A stretch of DNA of 64,000 nt. It comes from Oscillospiraceae bacterium (GTDB lineage Bacteria; Bacillota; Clostridia; Oscillospirales; Oscillospiraceae). The stretch lies in the NCBI GenBank assembly GCA_030625685.1, contig DAOUQJ010000001.1:124001-188000 (forward strand), in the 5' to 3' direction. Every line of letters begins with the position of its first letter. Within the stretch, counting starts at the first letter, position 1. The notes under the pieces are model-generated. The model saw only the letters and a program-made list of their open reading frames with translations, ran no database searches and was not told where the DNA came from. Below are positions 19,202 to 26,792 of this stretch, in pieces. Made by a program: the position numbers and the translations under genes.

Positions 19202-19245
19202 ATTATATCACAATGCCCGTTATGGCGTCAAGTTTTTGACGCCAT
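19202..19245 (-). promoter_or_regulatory. Promoter and GACGC palindrome of the LlaJI-type operon
   Basis: On the minus strand TTGACG (19231-19226) and TATAAT (19207-19202) are 18 bp apart, about 45 bp before the methyltransferase 1 ATG. The -35 box is part of a perfect inverted repeat. Arm ATGGCGTCAA is at 19222-19231 and arm TTGACGCCAT at 19236-19245, with a 4-bp centre. Each arm holds one GACGC, the known LlaJI recognition sequence. Methylation there would fall on the -35 element. The known LlaJI operon is reported to be controlled by methylation of sites in its promoter. Confidence 0.75.
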
Positions 19246-19585
19246 CCTGAAAAATAGTAATTCTTGATATTTATTGATACGAAAGATCAGAAAAAACATT
19301 AGAAGATTCTCATACTTAGGAGCAATAACTTTTGATTGATAGCCAAATTCTACGCAACACTTTACTTGAATCCATAGATTATCCATTATTATAATTATTA
19401 TCGTGTCTAAAATTCTTCTATTCAGTAGGAATATATTTTCTCTGTAATTATTATTCCTTAAAGTGATACCTTCTTGGAAGTTCCCAGTGAACCGCACCCT
19501 CATCCACCAAAGGTTTATAGTTGCCCCTTGGCGGACAAGATTAATATTTTTGACTTCTTATCTGTAAAATTTTCTTAATAGATAT
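19246..19585. other. Intergenic region between the R-M promoter and the HTH gene
   Basis: About 340 bp, AT-rich, with one minus-strand frame (to 19503) whose composition (Ile/Leu/Phe-rich, no ribosome site) does not look like a gene. The segment near 19470-19540 is more GC-rich and could be the decayed 3' part of a longer version of the HTH gene. This is uncertain. Confidence 0.3.
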
Positions 19586-19840
19586 CTATTTAAGAAAATA
19601 ACGGTTTGAGGAAGTGCCACCATTTTCCCTAAACCGTTTTTCTTTAGTAAGTAAGCCATAGCAGATTAAATCTGTTATGGCTCTTTTTACAGTACTTACT
19701 GATAGCGAGGTGTCTTTTGCAATCGTTTTTACAGCCGGCCAACATTCTCCATCTTTATTACTGCGATCTTTAAGATACATATACACCGTCTTCGCCCTTG
19801 CAGGGAGATCCTCACGATACAAATTTCCAAAAAAGCTCAT
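19586..19840 (-). CDS. Helix-turn-helix DNA-binding protein (HTH_36-like)
   Basis: An 84-residue winged-helix protein: 'ARAKTVYMYLKDRSNKDGECWPAVKTIAKDTSLSVSTVKRAITDL' as one helix-turn-helix, shown here in outline only as segments 'WPAVKTIAKDTSLSVSTVKR' (about 38-57). Related domains occur in plasmid and ICE replication or transfer regulators. AGAGGGG precedes the ATG. It sits 17 bp after the VirD4 gene in the same direction. A hairpin (ACGGTTT/AAACCGT) overlaps its 3' end. It may be a shortened form of a larger initiator-like protein. Confidence 0.7.
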   Translation of the reverse strand: MSFFGNLYREDLPARAKTVYMYLKDRSNKDGECWPAVKTIAKDTSLSVSTVKRAITDLICYGLLTKEKRFRENGGTSSNRYFLK

Positions 19841-19857
19841 ATTTCCCCTCTCTTTCT

Positions 19858-21681
19858 CTATGGTCTAAATGCTGTTTTTTGTTTGCGCTCACTCTTTTCC
19901 TGTTCCATAATAGGTGTGTAATCCATTTGTCCATTTGACTTTTTATGTTCTCTTGTATATGAAAATTTATCTTTGGTTTTTCTGTTTCCTAAGATCTTTG
20001 CAATATTTTCTTTCAATTCTTCCTTGTCGGCATAGTACACTGTTCGGTGGGCCCGCTCCTCAGTTTCATAGGTTTTATCAAAGGTGATACCCCAATCTAA
20101 AAACAGTTTTAGTTTTGTTTTCATCGGATGAGAGCCTGTTTTCATAACCACGAAGTTGCCCTTTGGAAAAGATTTTAATTCATCGGCCGTAAGGATCGGC
20201 CGTTCTATCATCTGCAAAGATTGAGATGGGTCATTTTTCCCTCGGCTAACACTGCCACTCATAACTGTTCTAGTACCCAAGGCTTTGGATAGCACTTGGG
20301 CAGTTTCAGAGTTTGGAGCAAAGCCACCGAAAATAGTCAACTGACAGTTGTCGGTAATGATTTCACTACCTTCCTTTCCATAATTTTTATCAAGTTGTGC
20401 AAAGGACTGAATGATAGGTACTACCAAAATTCTACGTGATCGTCCAGCGGATAGCATCATTTCGAAACTATCAATTTTAGGAATTGTACCAATCTCATCG
20501 GCATAGATAACAACTCTATTGGGTAACTTACCTCCTTGCTCATCTGCCACTACAAGCATTTCACGATAAAACTGTTGCAAGAATAATGAAACCATAAAAT
20601 ACTTTGTGTTATCTTCCTCAGGAAGGATTAAAAATATTGCCGACTTTTCTTTACAAAAGGTTTCGGCATCAATAGCGGTATGGAAACACAAAATCTGCTC
20701 CATTTCAGTATCAAGAAAAGCATTTAGTTTAGATAACACCGTAGATATAACAGATGCCATTGCTGCCTCGCTTGAGTTAAGTGCTGCACCGGCAAACCAC
20801 CTTGCTTTGTGGGTTGATGGTAATGATTCCATCAGTACTTGGAAACCACTTTTCCCTTTGACTTTGGATGGTTCCATTAAGTCTTGCACCATTTTGAATA
20901 CTGAAACGATATGTCTCTTGTCAACTAACTGGCCGTCAATTTCTGTAGGTGGAAGATATTCTGCAAGAAGAAGTATCACAGCACAGAGTAGTCCCTCGGC
21001 AGAATCATAGAAAAAAGCGTTTTGCCCCATAGATGAATTATCCCCACTAGGTGCGATGATTGTTTTTGCAATAATCTTTGCGTATTTTTCTGCCTTAGCT
21101 TTTGCCATTAGATTTTTATTGTCCGCGCAGTAGATGTCCATATATTTGTTGACAAGGTGCAAGAGATTGTTTCCGTCACTTTTGGTTGGATTACGCAAAT
21201 CTATAACAGCAATGTTGTAACCGTAGTTTTCTTTTGCTATTGCCCCATAATTTCGAGCAAGATCACCTTTGGTATCGGTGGCGATGAAGCTCATTCCACT
21301 GGCACAGGCATACTCTAAATTTGGATAGAGGAAGAATGCCGTTTTACCAACACCAGCAGCACCAATCATTAGGCAATGGACATCACCAGTATCTACAAGT
21401 CCTATGACTGCTCCCTTCTTGCCTTGAGAGCCAACAACCAAGCCTTGCTCCTTTGGAAGATTTTCACCCTTACGCCAACTTGAAACATCAAACAAAATTG
21501 GTTTATATACTTTTGTTAATTCTCGCTTGGTAAGAAATCTTGCCACACCGTGCTGCCCATCACCAACTGTTTTGGATTTGATTCCATTAAGAGTGTAAAA
21601 GTGGGCAATTAAAGAAAGACCGCCAATGACAATGAACATCACGGCGGCAAGTGTAATTAAAATACTGATAGGTTCGGTCAT
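19858..21681 (-). CDS. VirD4/TraG-type conjugative coupling ATPase
   Basis: A 607-residue T4SS coupling protein linking the relaxase-DNA complex to the channel. An N-terminal transmembrane segment (about 7-30) precedes the VirD4 ATPase: Walker A 'GAAGVGKTAFF' (about 107-117), 'TDTKGDLARNYG' typical of TraG/VirD4, and Walker B 'VVIYADEIGTI' (about 394-404). Length and layout fit the family. It lies in the minus-strand transfer block next to the primase and relaxase genes, separated by one opposite-strand gene. Confidence 0.92.
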   Translation of the reverse strand: MTEPISILITLAAVMFIVIGGLSLIAHFYTLNGIKSKTVGDGQHGVARFLTKRELTKVYKPILFDVSSWRKGENLPKEQGLVVGSQGKKGAVIGLVDTGDVHCLMIGAAGVGKTAFFLYPNLEYACASGMSFIATDTKGDLARNYGAIAKENYGYNIAVIDLRNPTKSDGNNLLHLVNKYMDIYCADNKNLMAKAKAEKYAKIIAKTIIAPSGDNSSMGQNAFFYDSAEGLLCAVILLLAEYLPPTEIDGQLVDKRHIVSVFKMVQDLMEPSKVKGKSGFQVLMESLPSTHKARWFAGAALNSSEAAMASVISTVLSKLNAFLDTEMEQILCFHTAIDAETFCKEKSAIFLILPEEDNTKYFMVSLFLQQFYREMLVVADEQGGKLPNRVVIYADEIGTIPKIDSFEMMLSAGRSRRILVVPIIQSFAQLDKNYGKEGSEIITDNCQLTIFGGFAPNSETAQVLSKALGTRTVMSGSVSRGKNDPSQSLQMIERPILTADELKSFPKGNFVVMKTGSHPMKTKLKLFLDWGITFDKTYETEERAHRTVYYADKEELKENIAKILGNRKTKDKFSYTREHKKSNGQMDYTPIMEQEKSERKQKTAFRP

Positions 21682-21823
21682 GAGGAGACTCCTTTCTATT
21701 TGTAATTTTTAGTGCTATAATATAAAAAAATCGATCACACATGGTAATGTACAATCGGTACTGAATGTAATATTCATTTCGCTTAACAATACATATAAAA
21801 TTTGAAGGAGACGAGAAAGTTTG

Positions 21824-22465
21824 ATGAAAAAACTATTTAGCTATAACTCAGATATTAATAAAAATGCATATATGAATTGGAGAACAAATCAACATGAACC
21901 AATTCAAAATATGAATGTAATTGCAGAAGGATACTTCCAAAGTGCTATTCTATTAGCAAAACAATGCCTAACAAATAATGATGATAAGAAGGCAGATGCG
22001 ATTATTTTCCCTATTCTATTTGCTACTAATCATGCAATTGAGTTATATGAAAAATCAATTTGCTGGAGTTTGAATATTTTACTTGGATACAATTCGAAAT
22101 TTAAAGAAAATCATGATATAAGGGGCAATTGGCTAACAACAAAAAATAAAATCATAGAGTTTGGATTCGGGTATGGACGAGAAAAAGATGATTTCGAAAA
22201 AATGATAGTTTGTTTGGAAGCCTATATTGATGAAATTTCAACTAATATAATGGATGATGATATTAACAAAGCTCATTTTAATATCGATTTCAGTAGATAC
22301 CCATTAAATAATCGTCAAAAATACCATTTTTATTTAAAGACATATGATAATGTAGTTGTTGATTTAGAAAATTACGTAAATATAACAGAAAACATTATGC
22401 AGTGCTTGGATAGTTTAGCAACCTACTACTATGAATTAGTTGTGGACAGTTGGCAAGATAAATAG
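21824..22465 (+). CDS. Opposite-strand protein of unknown function, possibly HEPN-like
   Basis: A 213-residue, helix-rich protein with no membrane segment. Translation probably starts at ATG 21824 (TTG 21821 is also possible), preceded by GAAGGAG. The stretch 'ILFATNHAIELYEKSICWSL' (about 68-87) and overall helical content resemble HEPN-type or AbiV-like proteins, but the R-x4-6-H ribonuclease motif is not evident. It is the only plus-strand gene between the VirD4 and primase genes, has its own terminator, and is much more AT-rich than its neighbours. This suggests a separately acquired accessory gene. Confidence 0.6.
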   Translation: MKKLFSYNSDINKNAYMNWRTNQHEPIQNMNVIAEGYFQSAILLAKQCLTNNDDKKADAIIFPILFATNHAIELYEKSICWSLNILLGYNSKFKENHDIRGNWLTTKNKIIEFGFGYGREKDDFEKMIVCLEAYIDEISTNIMDDDINKAHFNIDFSRYPLNNRQKYHFYLKTYDNVVVDLENYVNITENIMQCLDSLATYYYELVVDSWQDK

Positions 22466-22540
22466 CTACAGTTAAACAAATTTTTATACAAAAGCGTATA
22501 TGTCCCAAGCAGTTTAACTCCTTGCAAAAATAAATATTTT

Positions 22541-22573
22541 TTGCACCCGAGCGTTTATTGCTCTCGGGTGCAA
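22541..22573. terminator. Bidirectional terminator between the cargo gene and the primase gene
   Basis: TTGCACCCGAG (22541-22551) pairs with CTCGGGTGCAA (22563-22573), an 11-bp perfect stem flanked by T-rich sequence on both strands. It would end both the plus-strand gene on the left and the minus-strand primase gene on the right. Confidence 0.85.
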
Positions 22574-22607
22574 TATTTTATGCCATCCTGAAAACCACTT
22601 CTTTTAT

Positions 22608-23522
22608 TTATCCTTTTTGCTGTTCTTGTAAATCCTCATTGAAATCCTTAAGGCTTGGCACAAGCCTAGTGACTGTCAGTTCTCTTTCTTCGAGTAGTTT
22701 TTCAAACTTATCACAAGCAGTTTGACCTGCTTTATCATTATCAAGACAAAGCACAACAGTTTTAATATTTTCATTTATATCAAGCTGTTTGAGCATCGCT
22801 TGTTCTGATAGACCACAGAGGGAAACATAGCTGTGTTTTTGCCAATCCATGTCTTTATAGATAGTGATAAATGAAAGTAAATCAATGGGTGCCTCAAATA
22901 CATACAGCTTATTACTTGTGCCTTTTAGATTAAAACTGTAACAAGGATTGCTACTGTCTATATTACCTTTATAGCTTTTGCCATCCGAATATAGTCCTCT
23001 CTTATGAGCGTGACGAGGAAATCCCTTTTCATCAAGTCCTACAAATATAGCGTTGTGGTATTCTTGCTTTCCATCCTTAGATTTTTCAAGACTTTCATAA
23101 ATAAGATTCTTTTTTATAAAAAAATTAAGCACCTCTTTATCAATAGAGCGGTGCTTAATTAAATAGGCATAGGTTCTTTTCATATCTTTATTCTTTGGTG
23201 GCAATGAGAAGGGCTTTTTAACTTTTTCTTTCTTTTCAGCCTTGCGGTAAACTGTCCCGCAAGAACCTTCAAGAAGCATTGTCATGGCATCGGGAAACGG
23301 AAGCTTGTAAAAGCTTTTCACAAAGTCAATAGCATAACCACCTTTTTGGGTAGCGTGATCATACCACTCGTTGCCACGAACCGTAATGCTGTGGTCACTT
23401 TCAAGCCTTTTTTCTCTACCCGAGGGGAGAAGTTTTTCACCTTGACTTTTTAGAAAATCTACAAGATCAACTTCATTGGCTTTCTGTTTTTCTTCCTCAG
23501 TAAAATGAATGTATTTCGCCAT
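22608..23522 (-). CDS. DUF3991/Toprim-domain primase-like protein
   Basis: A 304-residue protein. The N-terminal part ('HFTEEEKQKANEVDLVDFLK' through 'WYDHATQKGGYAIDFVK') is the DUF3991 zinc-ribbon-like region of conjugative primases. The C-terminal Toprim domain shows 'YVFEAPIDLLSF' and 'VVLCLDNDKAG', the acidic metal-binding set. It probably primes complementary-strand synthesis after transfer or supports element replication. AAGGAGG precedes the ATG. A strong hairpin with a T7 tract lies inside the coding sequence at 23123-23160. Confidence 0.85.
   Translation of the reverse strand: MAKYIHFTEEEKQKANEVDLVDFLKSQGEKLLPSGREKRLESDHSITVRGNEWYDHATQKGGYAIDFVKSFYKLPFPDAMTMLLEGSCGTVYRKAEKKEKVKKPFSLPPKNKDMKRTYAYLIKHRSIDKEVLNFFIKKNLIYESLEKSKDGKQEYHNAIFVGLDEKGFPRHAHKRGLYSDGKSYKGNIDSSNPCYSFNLKGTSNKLYVFEAPIDLLSFITIYKDMDWQKHSYVSLCGLSEQAMLKQLDINENIKTVVLCLDNDKAGQTACDKFEKLLEERELTVTRLVPSLKDFNEDLQEQQKG
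23123..23160 (-). terminator. Terminator-like hairpin inside the primase gene
   Basis: Arms 23123-23136 (AATTAAGCACCTCT) and 23145-23160 pair over 14 bp with one bulged base. On the minus (coding) strand they are followed by seven T. This has the form of a Rho-independent terminator but lies within the open frame. Confidence 0.55.
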
Positions 23523-23561
23523 AGCTAAACCTCCTTATGATTTCTTGCCATATTTGCAATG

Positions 23562-23591
23562 AAAGGCTATCCTTTTTTGAGGACAGCCTTT
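23562..23591 (-). terminator. Hairpin between the relaxase and primase genes
   Basis: AAAGGCTATCC (23562-23572) and GGACAGCCTTT (23581-23591) pair with one wobble. It lies about 40 bp upstream of the primase start within the same transcription unit, so it may attenuate rather than end transcription. Confidence 0.55.
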
Positions 23592-23676
23592 TGCATTGTG
23601 CAAAATATTTATTTTTATATCAAAAGATTTCTTGCAAGGTGTTTTTTGCTTTTGGTTCATTATTTAAATCCTTTCA

Positions 23677-25302
23677 TTATAAATCCAAACGAGGTTCTTT
23701 ATCATCTCGTTTATGCCCCTGTGCCATTTTCTTTTCTCTTAGTTTCCTCATCCGCTTACTGTCAATCTGTAAGCCTACTGAGCCTTTGGGTGGAGGTAAA
23801 GCATTTTCAAACATCCGACTCATGTGATGGAACAGCCTTGATACTGCAAAAGACAATGATGGTTCCTTCCACTTATTCATGGTATCAAGGAAAAATTTCG
23901 CATACTCATTTCCTTCTTCTGCTGATAAAGTGAACCATTTGGTTGCGGTTTCTTTATTCTTATCCAAACCTTGTCCCATAAGGTGCATCTTTCCAAGGAT
24001 ATACTGAGCATACTGATTACCTTGTTCTGCAGAGGAAGTAAAATGATTTATCGCCGTTTGCATTTCACCTTGAGTTTTAATTTCTTTTTTGAGAATATTT
24101 TTCGCTTTAACGTAATCTTTCGTAGATTTGTGAGATTGCTGTTCCTCAGATATTTCATCTTCCTCTAATTCAGATAGACTGATTTCACATATAGACAGTT
24201 TATCTGCCTCAGAAATGATCAAGTTTTTTATGGACTTAAATTCTTTTTGCTGAGAAAGTGGGAGCATAAGACTAATCTTATCCGTGTAACTTTGGAACAC
24301 CTCATTTCTTGTTTCTTGCCACAGTTTATAATTCTCAGCCACAGATTTTTCTTTTGTAAGTTCATCAGTGATGTTATCAACAATTGTTTTAATATTTGTG
24401 GAAAGATAACCGTAAACTCGCTTGCCTTTGGTATGTTTTAATTTTTCTGCGAGTTCCGTCAACATCATTTCAAGCTGTGGATTTTGCACATTACCCTTAC
24501 TGATTTCATCAACAAGATTTTGCAATGCCTTTTTACTCTCTACCTTTAACTCATCTCTACGAATAGTCTGTTGTGCATAAATTTCTTTCATCTCTTGCTG
24601 AAAAATATTTGACACCAAACCCGACTTAATTTTTTCAATTCCTTTTTGACTAAGATAACCTTGTTTCGGATTCTCGCTGTAGCAAATCATGTGAATATGG
24701 GGATGATGACTTTCATTATGAAATGATGCGTACCACCGAAACTTATCTAAGGGGATCTTTAAATTTTCTGCAATGGTTGGAGCATAGGCTGATAAAAAGT
24801 CTTTCCAACGTTCTGCGTTATCAAAGCCTGTATTGACAGCATCTTCTCGTCTTAGAGAGATAATGGGAAGCCACACATTGCCATCATGGTTTGCAACTTC
24901 TTCTGCAACTTTTGAAAGAACAATTTTTTCATTTCCGCTTGTAAAAAGTCCGTGAGAAGAAAGTTTTTCTACTCGAGGTCGGTTTGCAATATAGTCCACA
25001 TAGTTTTCTTTTTTAGAAATAGTATCAAGGTTTTGTTCAAGAGCAATATTGATAAACTCTGTGGCATTCTCCAAGGTTTTATTTTGAATATAATCCTCAT
25101 ACTCAAATAAATTTTTGGTGCTAGGAAACTCTTTTAAGATTTGCTTTACAAATTCTTCTTGCTTTTGGGTCACAGGATATTCCTTATTTCGTACAGTCAA
25201 ACGCTCGACACCATTCCTTATTGCAATGTACTCGACCATATTTTCTTTATGTGCAGTATTACCGCTTTTTAGATATGGGCATTTAAATATTATTCTAGGC
25301 AT
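23677..25302 (-). CDS. MobP-type conjugative relaxase with C-terminal Sel1-like repeats
   Basis: A 541-residue relaxase that nicks oriT and leads the strand into the recipient. The N-terminal part begins 'MPRIIFKCPYLKSG', typical of MobP3/MobL relaxases. The metal-binding HxH motif is 'HPHIHMICYSEN' (about 200-211) with the nearby 'RWYASFHNESHH'. The central region is coiled coil, and residues about 430-490 hold two Sel1/TPR-like repeats ('AEQGNQYAQYILGKMHLMGQ'). Its ATG shares one base with the stop of the accessory gene, a coupling typical of relaxosome genes. Confidence 0.88.
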   Translation of the reverse strand: MPRIIFKCPYLKSGNTAHKENMVEYIAIRNGVERLTVRNKEYPVTQKQEEFVKQILKEFPSTKNLFEYEDYIQNKTLENATEFINIALEQNLDTISKKENYVDYIANRPRVEKLSSHGLFTSGNEKIVLSKVAEEVANHDGNVWLPIISLRREDAVNTGFDNAERWKDFLSAYAPTIAENLKIPLDKFRWYASFHNESHHPHIHMICYSENPKQGYLSQKGIEKIKSGLVSNIFQQEMKEIYAQQTIRRDELKVESKKALQNLVDEISKGNVQNPQLEMMLTELAEKLKHTKGKRVYGYLSTNIKTIVDNITDELTKEKSVAENYKLWQETRNEVFQSYTDKISLMLPLSQQKEFKSIKNLIISEADKLSICEISLSELEEDEISEEQQSHKSTKDYVKAKNILKKEIKTQGEMQTAINHFTSSAEQGNQYAQYILGKMHLMGQGLDKNKETATKWFTLSAEEGNEYAKFFLDTMNKWKEPSLSFAVSRLFHHMSRMFENALPPPKGSVGLQIDSKRMRKLREKKMAQGHKRDDKEPRLDL

Positions 25303-25718
25303 TAGTCATAAAGCCCTTGCTGATATTTGACTGCATCTTCCATATTGATTCTGCCCTTATTGCGTTTCACTTCCGTTACACATCTGCCACGAAGTTTTCG
25401 CATATCCTCATCGCTTATTTCAAGACCGGCAGCAAGGATATTCATCATCATGCTCATCTCCACCGATAAGCGAAATAGATTTGCAGACTGACGGTTTTCA
25501 GTTTCCTTGAGAGTACCCTCCACAGCTGAAAGTAAAATTTTTGACAAGTAAGTGGTGGCATTTTTACAGCTAAGATAACCGATATAGAAATCTACTGCCT
25601 GTTCCACAAACTCAGTATGATTTTTCATATTGTGATTGCTAATAAGATGATTCATCTTTTCAATCATATCTGGATAGAGCCATGCCACCACTCGTTTCTT
25701 TAACTCGTTTTTAGCCAT
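25302..25718 (-). CDS. Relaxosome accessory protein (MobC-like role)
   Basis: A 138-residue protein with a strong AAGGAGG start. Its N-terminus ('KKRVVAWLYPDMIEKMNHLI', then 'KNHTEFVEQAVDFYI') has the ribbon-helix-helix pattern of DNA-binding accessory proteins. A helical C-terminal domain follows. It is encoded immediately before the relaxase and next to the oriT-like region, so it probably binds the repeats there and helps the relaxase. I infer this from position and fold pattern, not from a named family. Confidence 0.7.
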   Translation of the reverse strand: MAKNELKKRVVAWLYPDMIEKMNHLISNHNMKNHTEFVEQAVDFYIGYLSCKNATTYLSKILLSAVEGTLKETENRQSANLFRLSVEMSMMMNILAAGLEISDEDMRKLRGRCVTEVKRNKGRINMEDAVKYQQGLYD

Positions 25719-26171
25719 ATAAACCTCCTTATTTTTCTCTGTAGCACCTGTAATCGCACCTTAAAAGCATTGCACTAAAGGGGAATTGGGGAGATTACAG
25801 CACCTGCTACCATCAAAAATGTGATTTATAGCACCTTTTATCATCCATTCCAAGTTGTTGCAAAACTGCTGAACTCCTAAGACAAAGGCGGTCGGCATTG
25901 CCGTCCGCTGTGATTGCAAGGGGCAGTTACAGCACCTTGCTTTATCCTGCACCAAAATCGAACGGGTGGTTCACCACTTATATAGGTGGTTTCTTCCTCT
26001 TATCTTGAATAATTTTCTCGCTTTTTAAGTTTGCCAAAACTCCCTCAAACTGCTCGCTGAACCCTTGGTAGGTGTTACTGGCTTATCTCTAGCATGAAAA
26101 CCCCACACAGGGTCGAACACGGGGCAACACGAGGGAGTCAAGCTTTTTTATAGATTGCTATTTTCAGTCCG
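25719..26171. other. Candidate origin of transfer (oriT) with repeats and inverted repeats
   Basis: About 450 bp without genes just upstream of the relaxosome genes. The 10-mer T(A/G)(C/T)AGCACCT occurs four times, with its AGCACCT part at 25743, 25799, 25830 and 25931. GCGGTCGGC (25888-25896) pairs with GCCGTCCGC (25900-25908) except at one position, a compact hairpin. A second inverted repeat (ACCAC/GTGGT) lies at about 25971-25990, and a CCCC...GGGG element near 26100-26125. Repeats plus hairpins next to relaxase genes are the usual oriT arrangement. The nic site cannot be placed. Confidence 0.55.
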
Positions 26172-26390
26172 TTATTTAAAATCCATCTTTTTGACTTTAA
26201 CAGGCTTCTGTTCCTTACTCAATTTATCCTCAATATACGCACGAGTTGGCTGTGGAACATGCCTTACATAAAGTTTGTGAATTGTATCATTCAACTCGTT
26301 TTGCAGATCCACTTCTTTTTTCTCCAAATAGTAGCACAGAGCATCTAGTTTTTCTTTTTCAAATGTTACTGTGAGATTTGCTTTCTTCAT
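26172..26390 (-). CDS. DUF6103-family small ICE protein
   Basis: A 72-residue protein starting at ATG 26390 with GGAGG upstream; the ATG nine codons earlier has no ribosome site. The sequence ('TVTFEKEKLDALCYYLEKKE', 'HVPQPTRAYIEDKL') matches the pattern of the short charged DUF6103 proteins found in Tn1549-like elements. The start overlaps the stop region of the DUF3846 gene, so the two are translated together. Function unknown, possibly a relaxosome or oriT DNA-binding helper. Confidence 0.75.
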   Translation of the reverse strand: MKKANLTVTFEKEKLDALCYYLEKKEVDLQNELNDTIHKLYVRHVPQPTRAYIEDKLSKEQKPVKVKKMDFK

Positions 26391-26391
26391 T

Positions 26392-26778
26392 TTACATACC
26401 TCCAAAAAAGTCAGCACCGATAAACGTCATTCGTGGTTCCAGTTCTGGTTCTTCCCCTGTAAAAGTGGGAACATCAGAAAACATCTGGGTGTATTGTTCC
26501 ACCTGCTTGTCATTAAGCGATATGAACTCACCATCATCACTATCGCCACAAATAAAAATTGGACCGCAAATAATATTTGAGCCCAATCGCCTGTTTGGTT
26601 CCATGCCGTTTAATTTGCCTTCTTCATTTACAATAGCAAGACAGCCATCTTCAAGATAAACACACTCAATAAGTCCGCCAACCTCTGCTTGTAAGGAACG
26701 GAGCTCATTTTCAATTTCTTTAACTTTAGGAGATTCGCCAACCTCAATTTTTAAAACTTTAATCATATTTTCTTTCAT
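26392..26778 (-). CDS. DUF3846-domain protein
   Basis: A 128-residue soluble protein. The layout 'IKVLKIEVGESPKVKEIENE', then 'LQAEVGGLIECVYLEDGCLA' and 'NRRLGSNIICGPIFICG', is characteristic of DUF3846 proteins common in Gram-positive ICEs and phages. AAGGAGT precedes the ATG. It lies between the M23 hydrolase gene and DUF6103 in the transfer operon. No function has been assigned to the family that I can state. Confidence 0.8.
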   Translation of the reverse strand: MKENMIKVLKIEVGESPKVKEIENELRSLQAEVGGLIECVYLEDGCLAIVNEEGKLNGMEPNRRLGSNIICGPIFICGDSDDGEFISLNDKQVEQYTQMFSDVPTFTGEEPELEPRMTFIGADFFGGM

Positions 26779-26792
26779 AACTGTACTCCTTC

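Noticed and set aside
19228-19503. 91-residue minus-strand ORF
   Set aside because: It overlaps the GACGC palindrome region, has no ribosome site and consists of Ile/Leu/Phe-rich sequence typical of random AT-rich DNA.
25761-25955. 64-residue minus-strand ORF in the oriT-like region
   Set aside because: It is made of the repeats and hairpins themselves, has no ribosome site, and its composition does not suggest a protein.
25719-26171. CRISPR array
   Set aside because: The AGCACCT repeats are only 10 bp with irregular spacing, and no cas genes are present. I saw no CRISPR array elsewhere.
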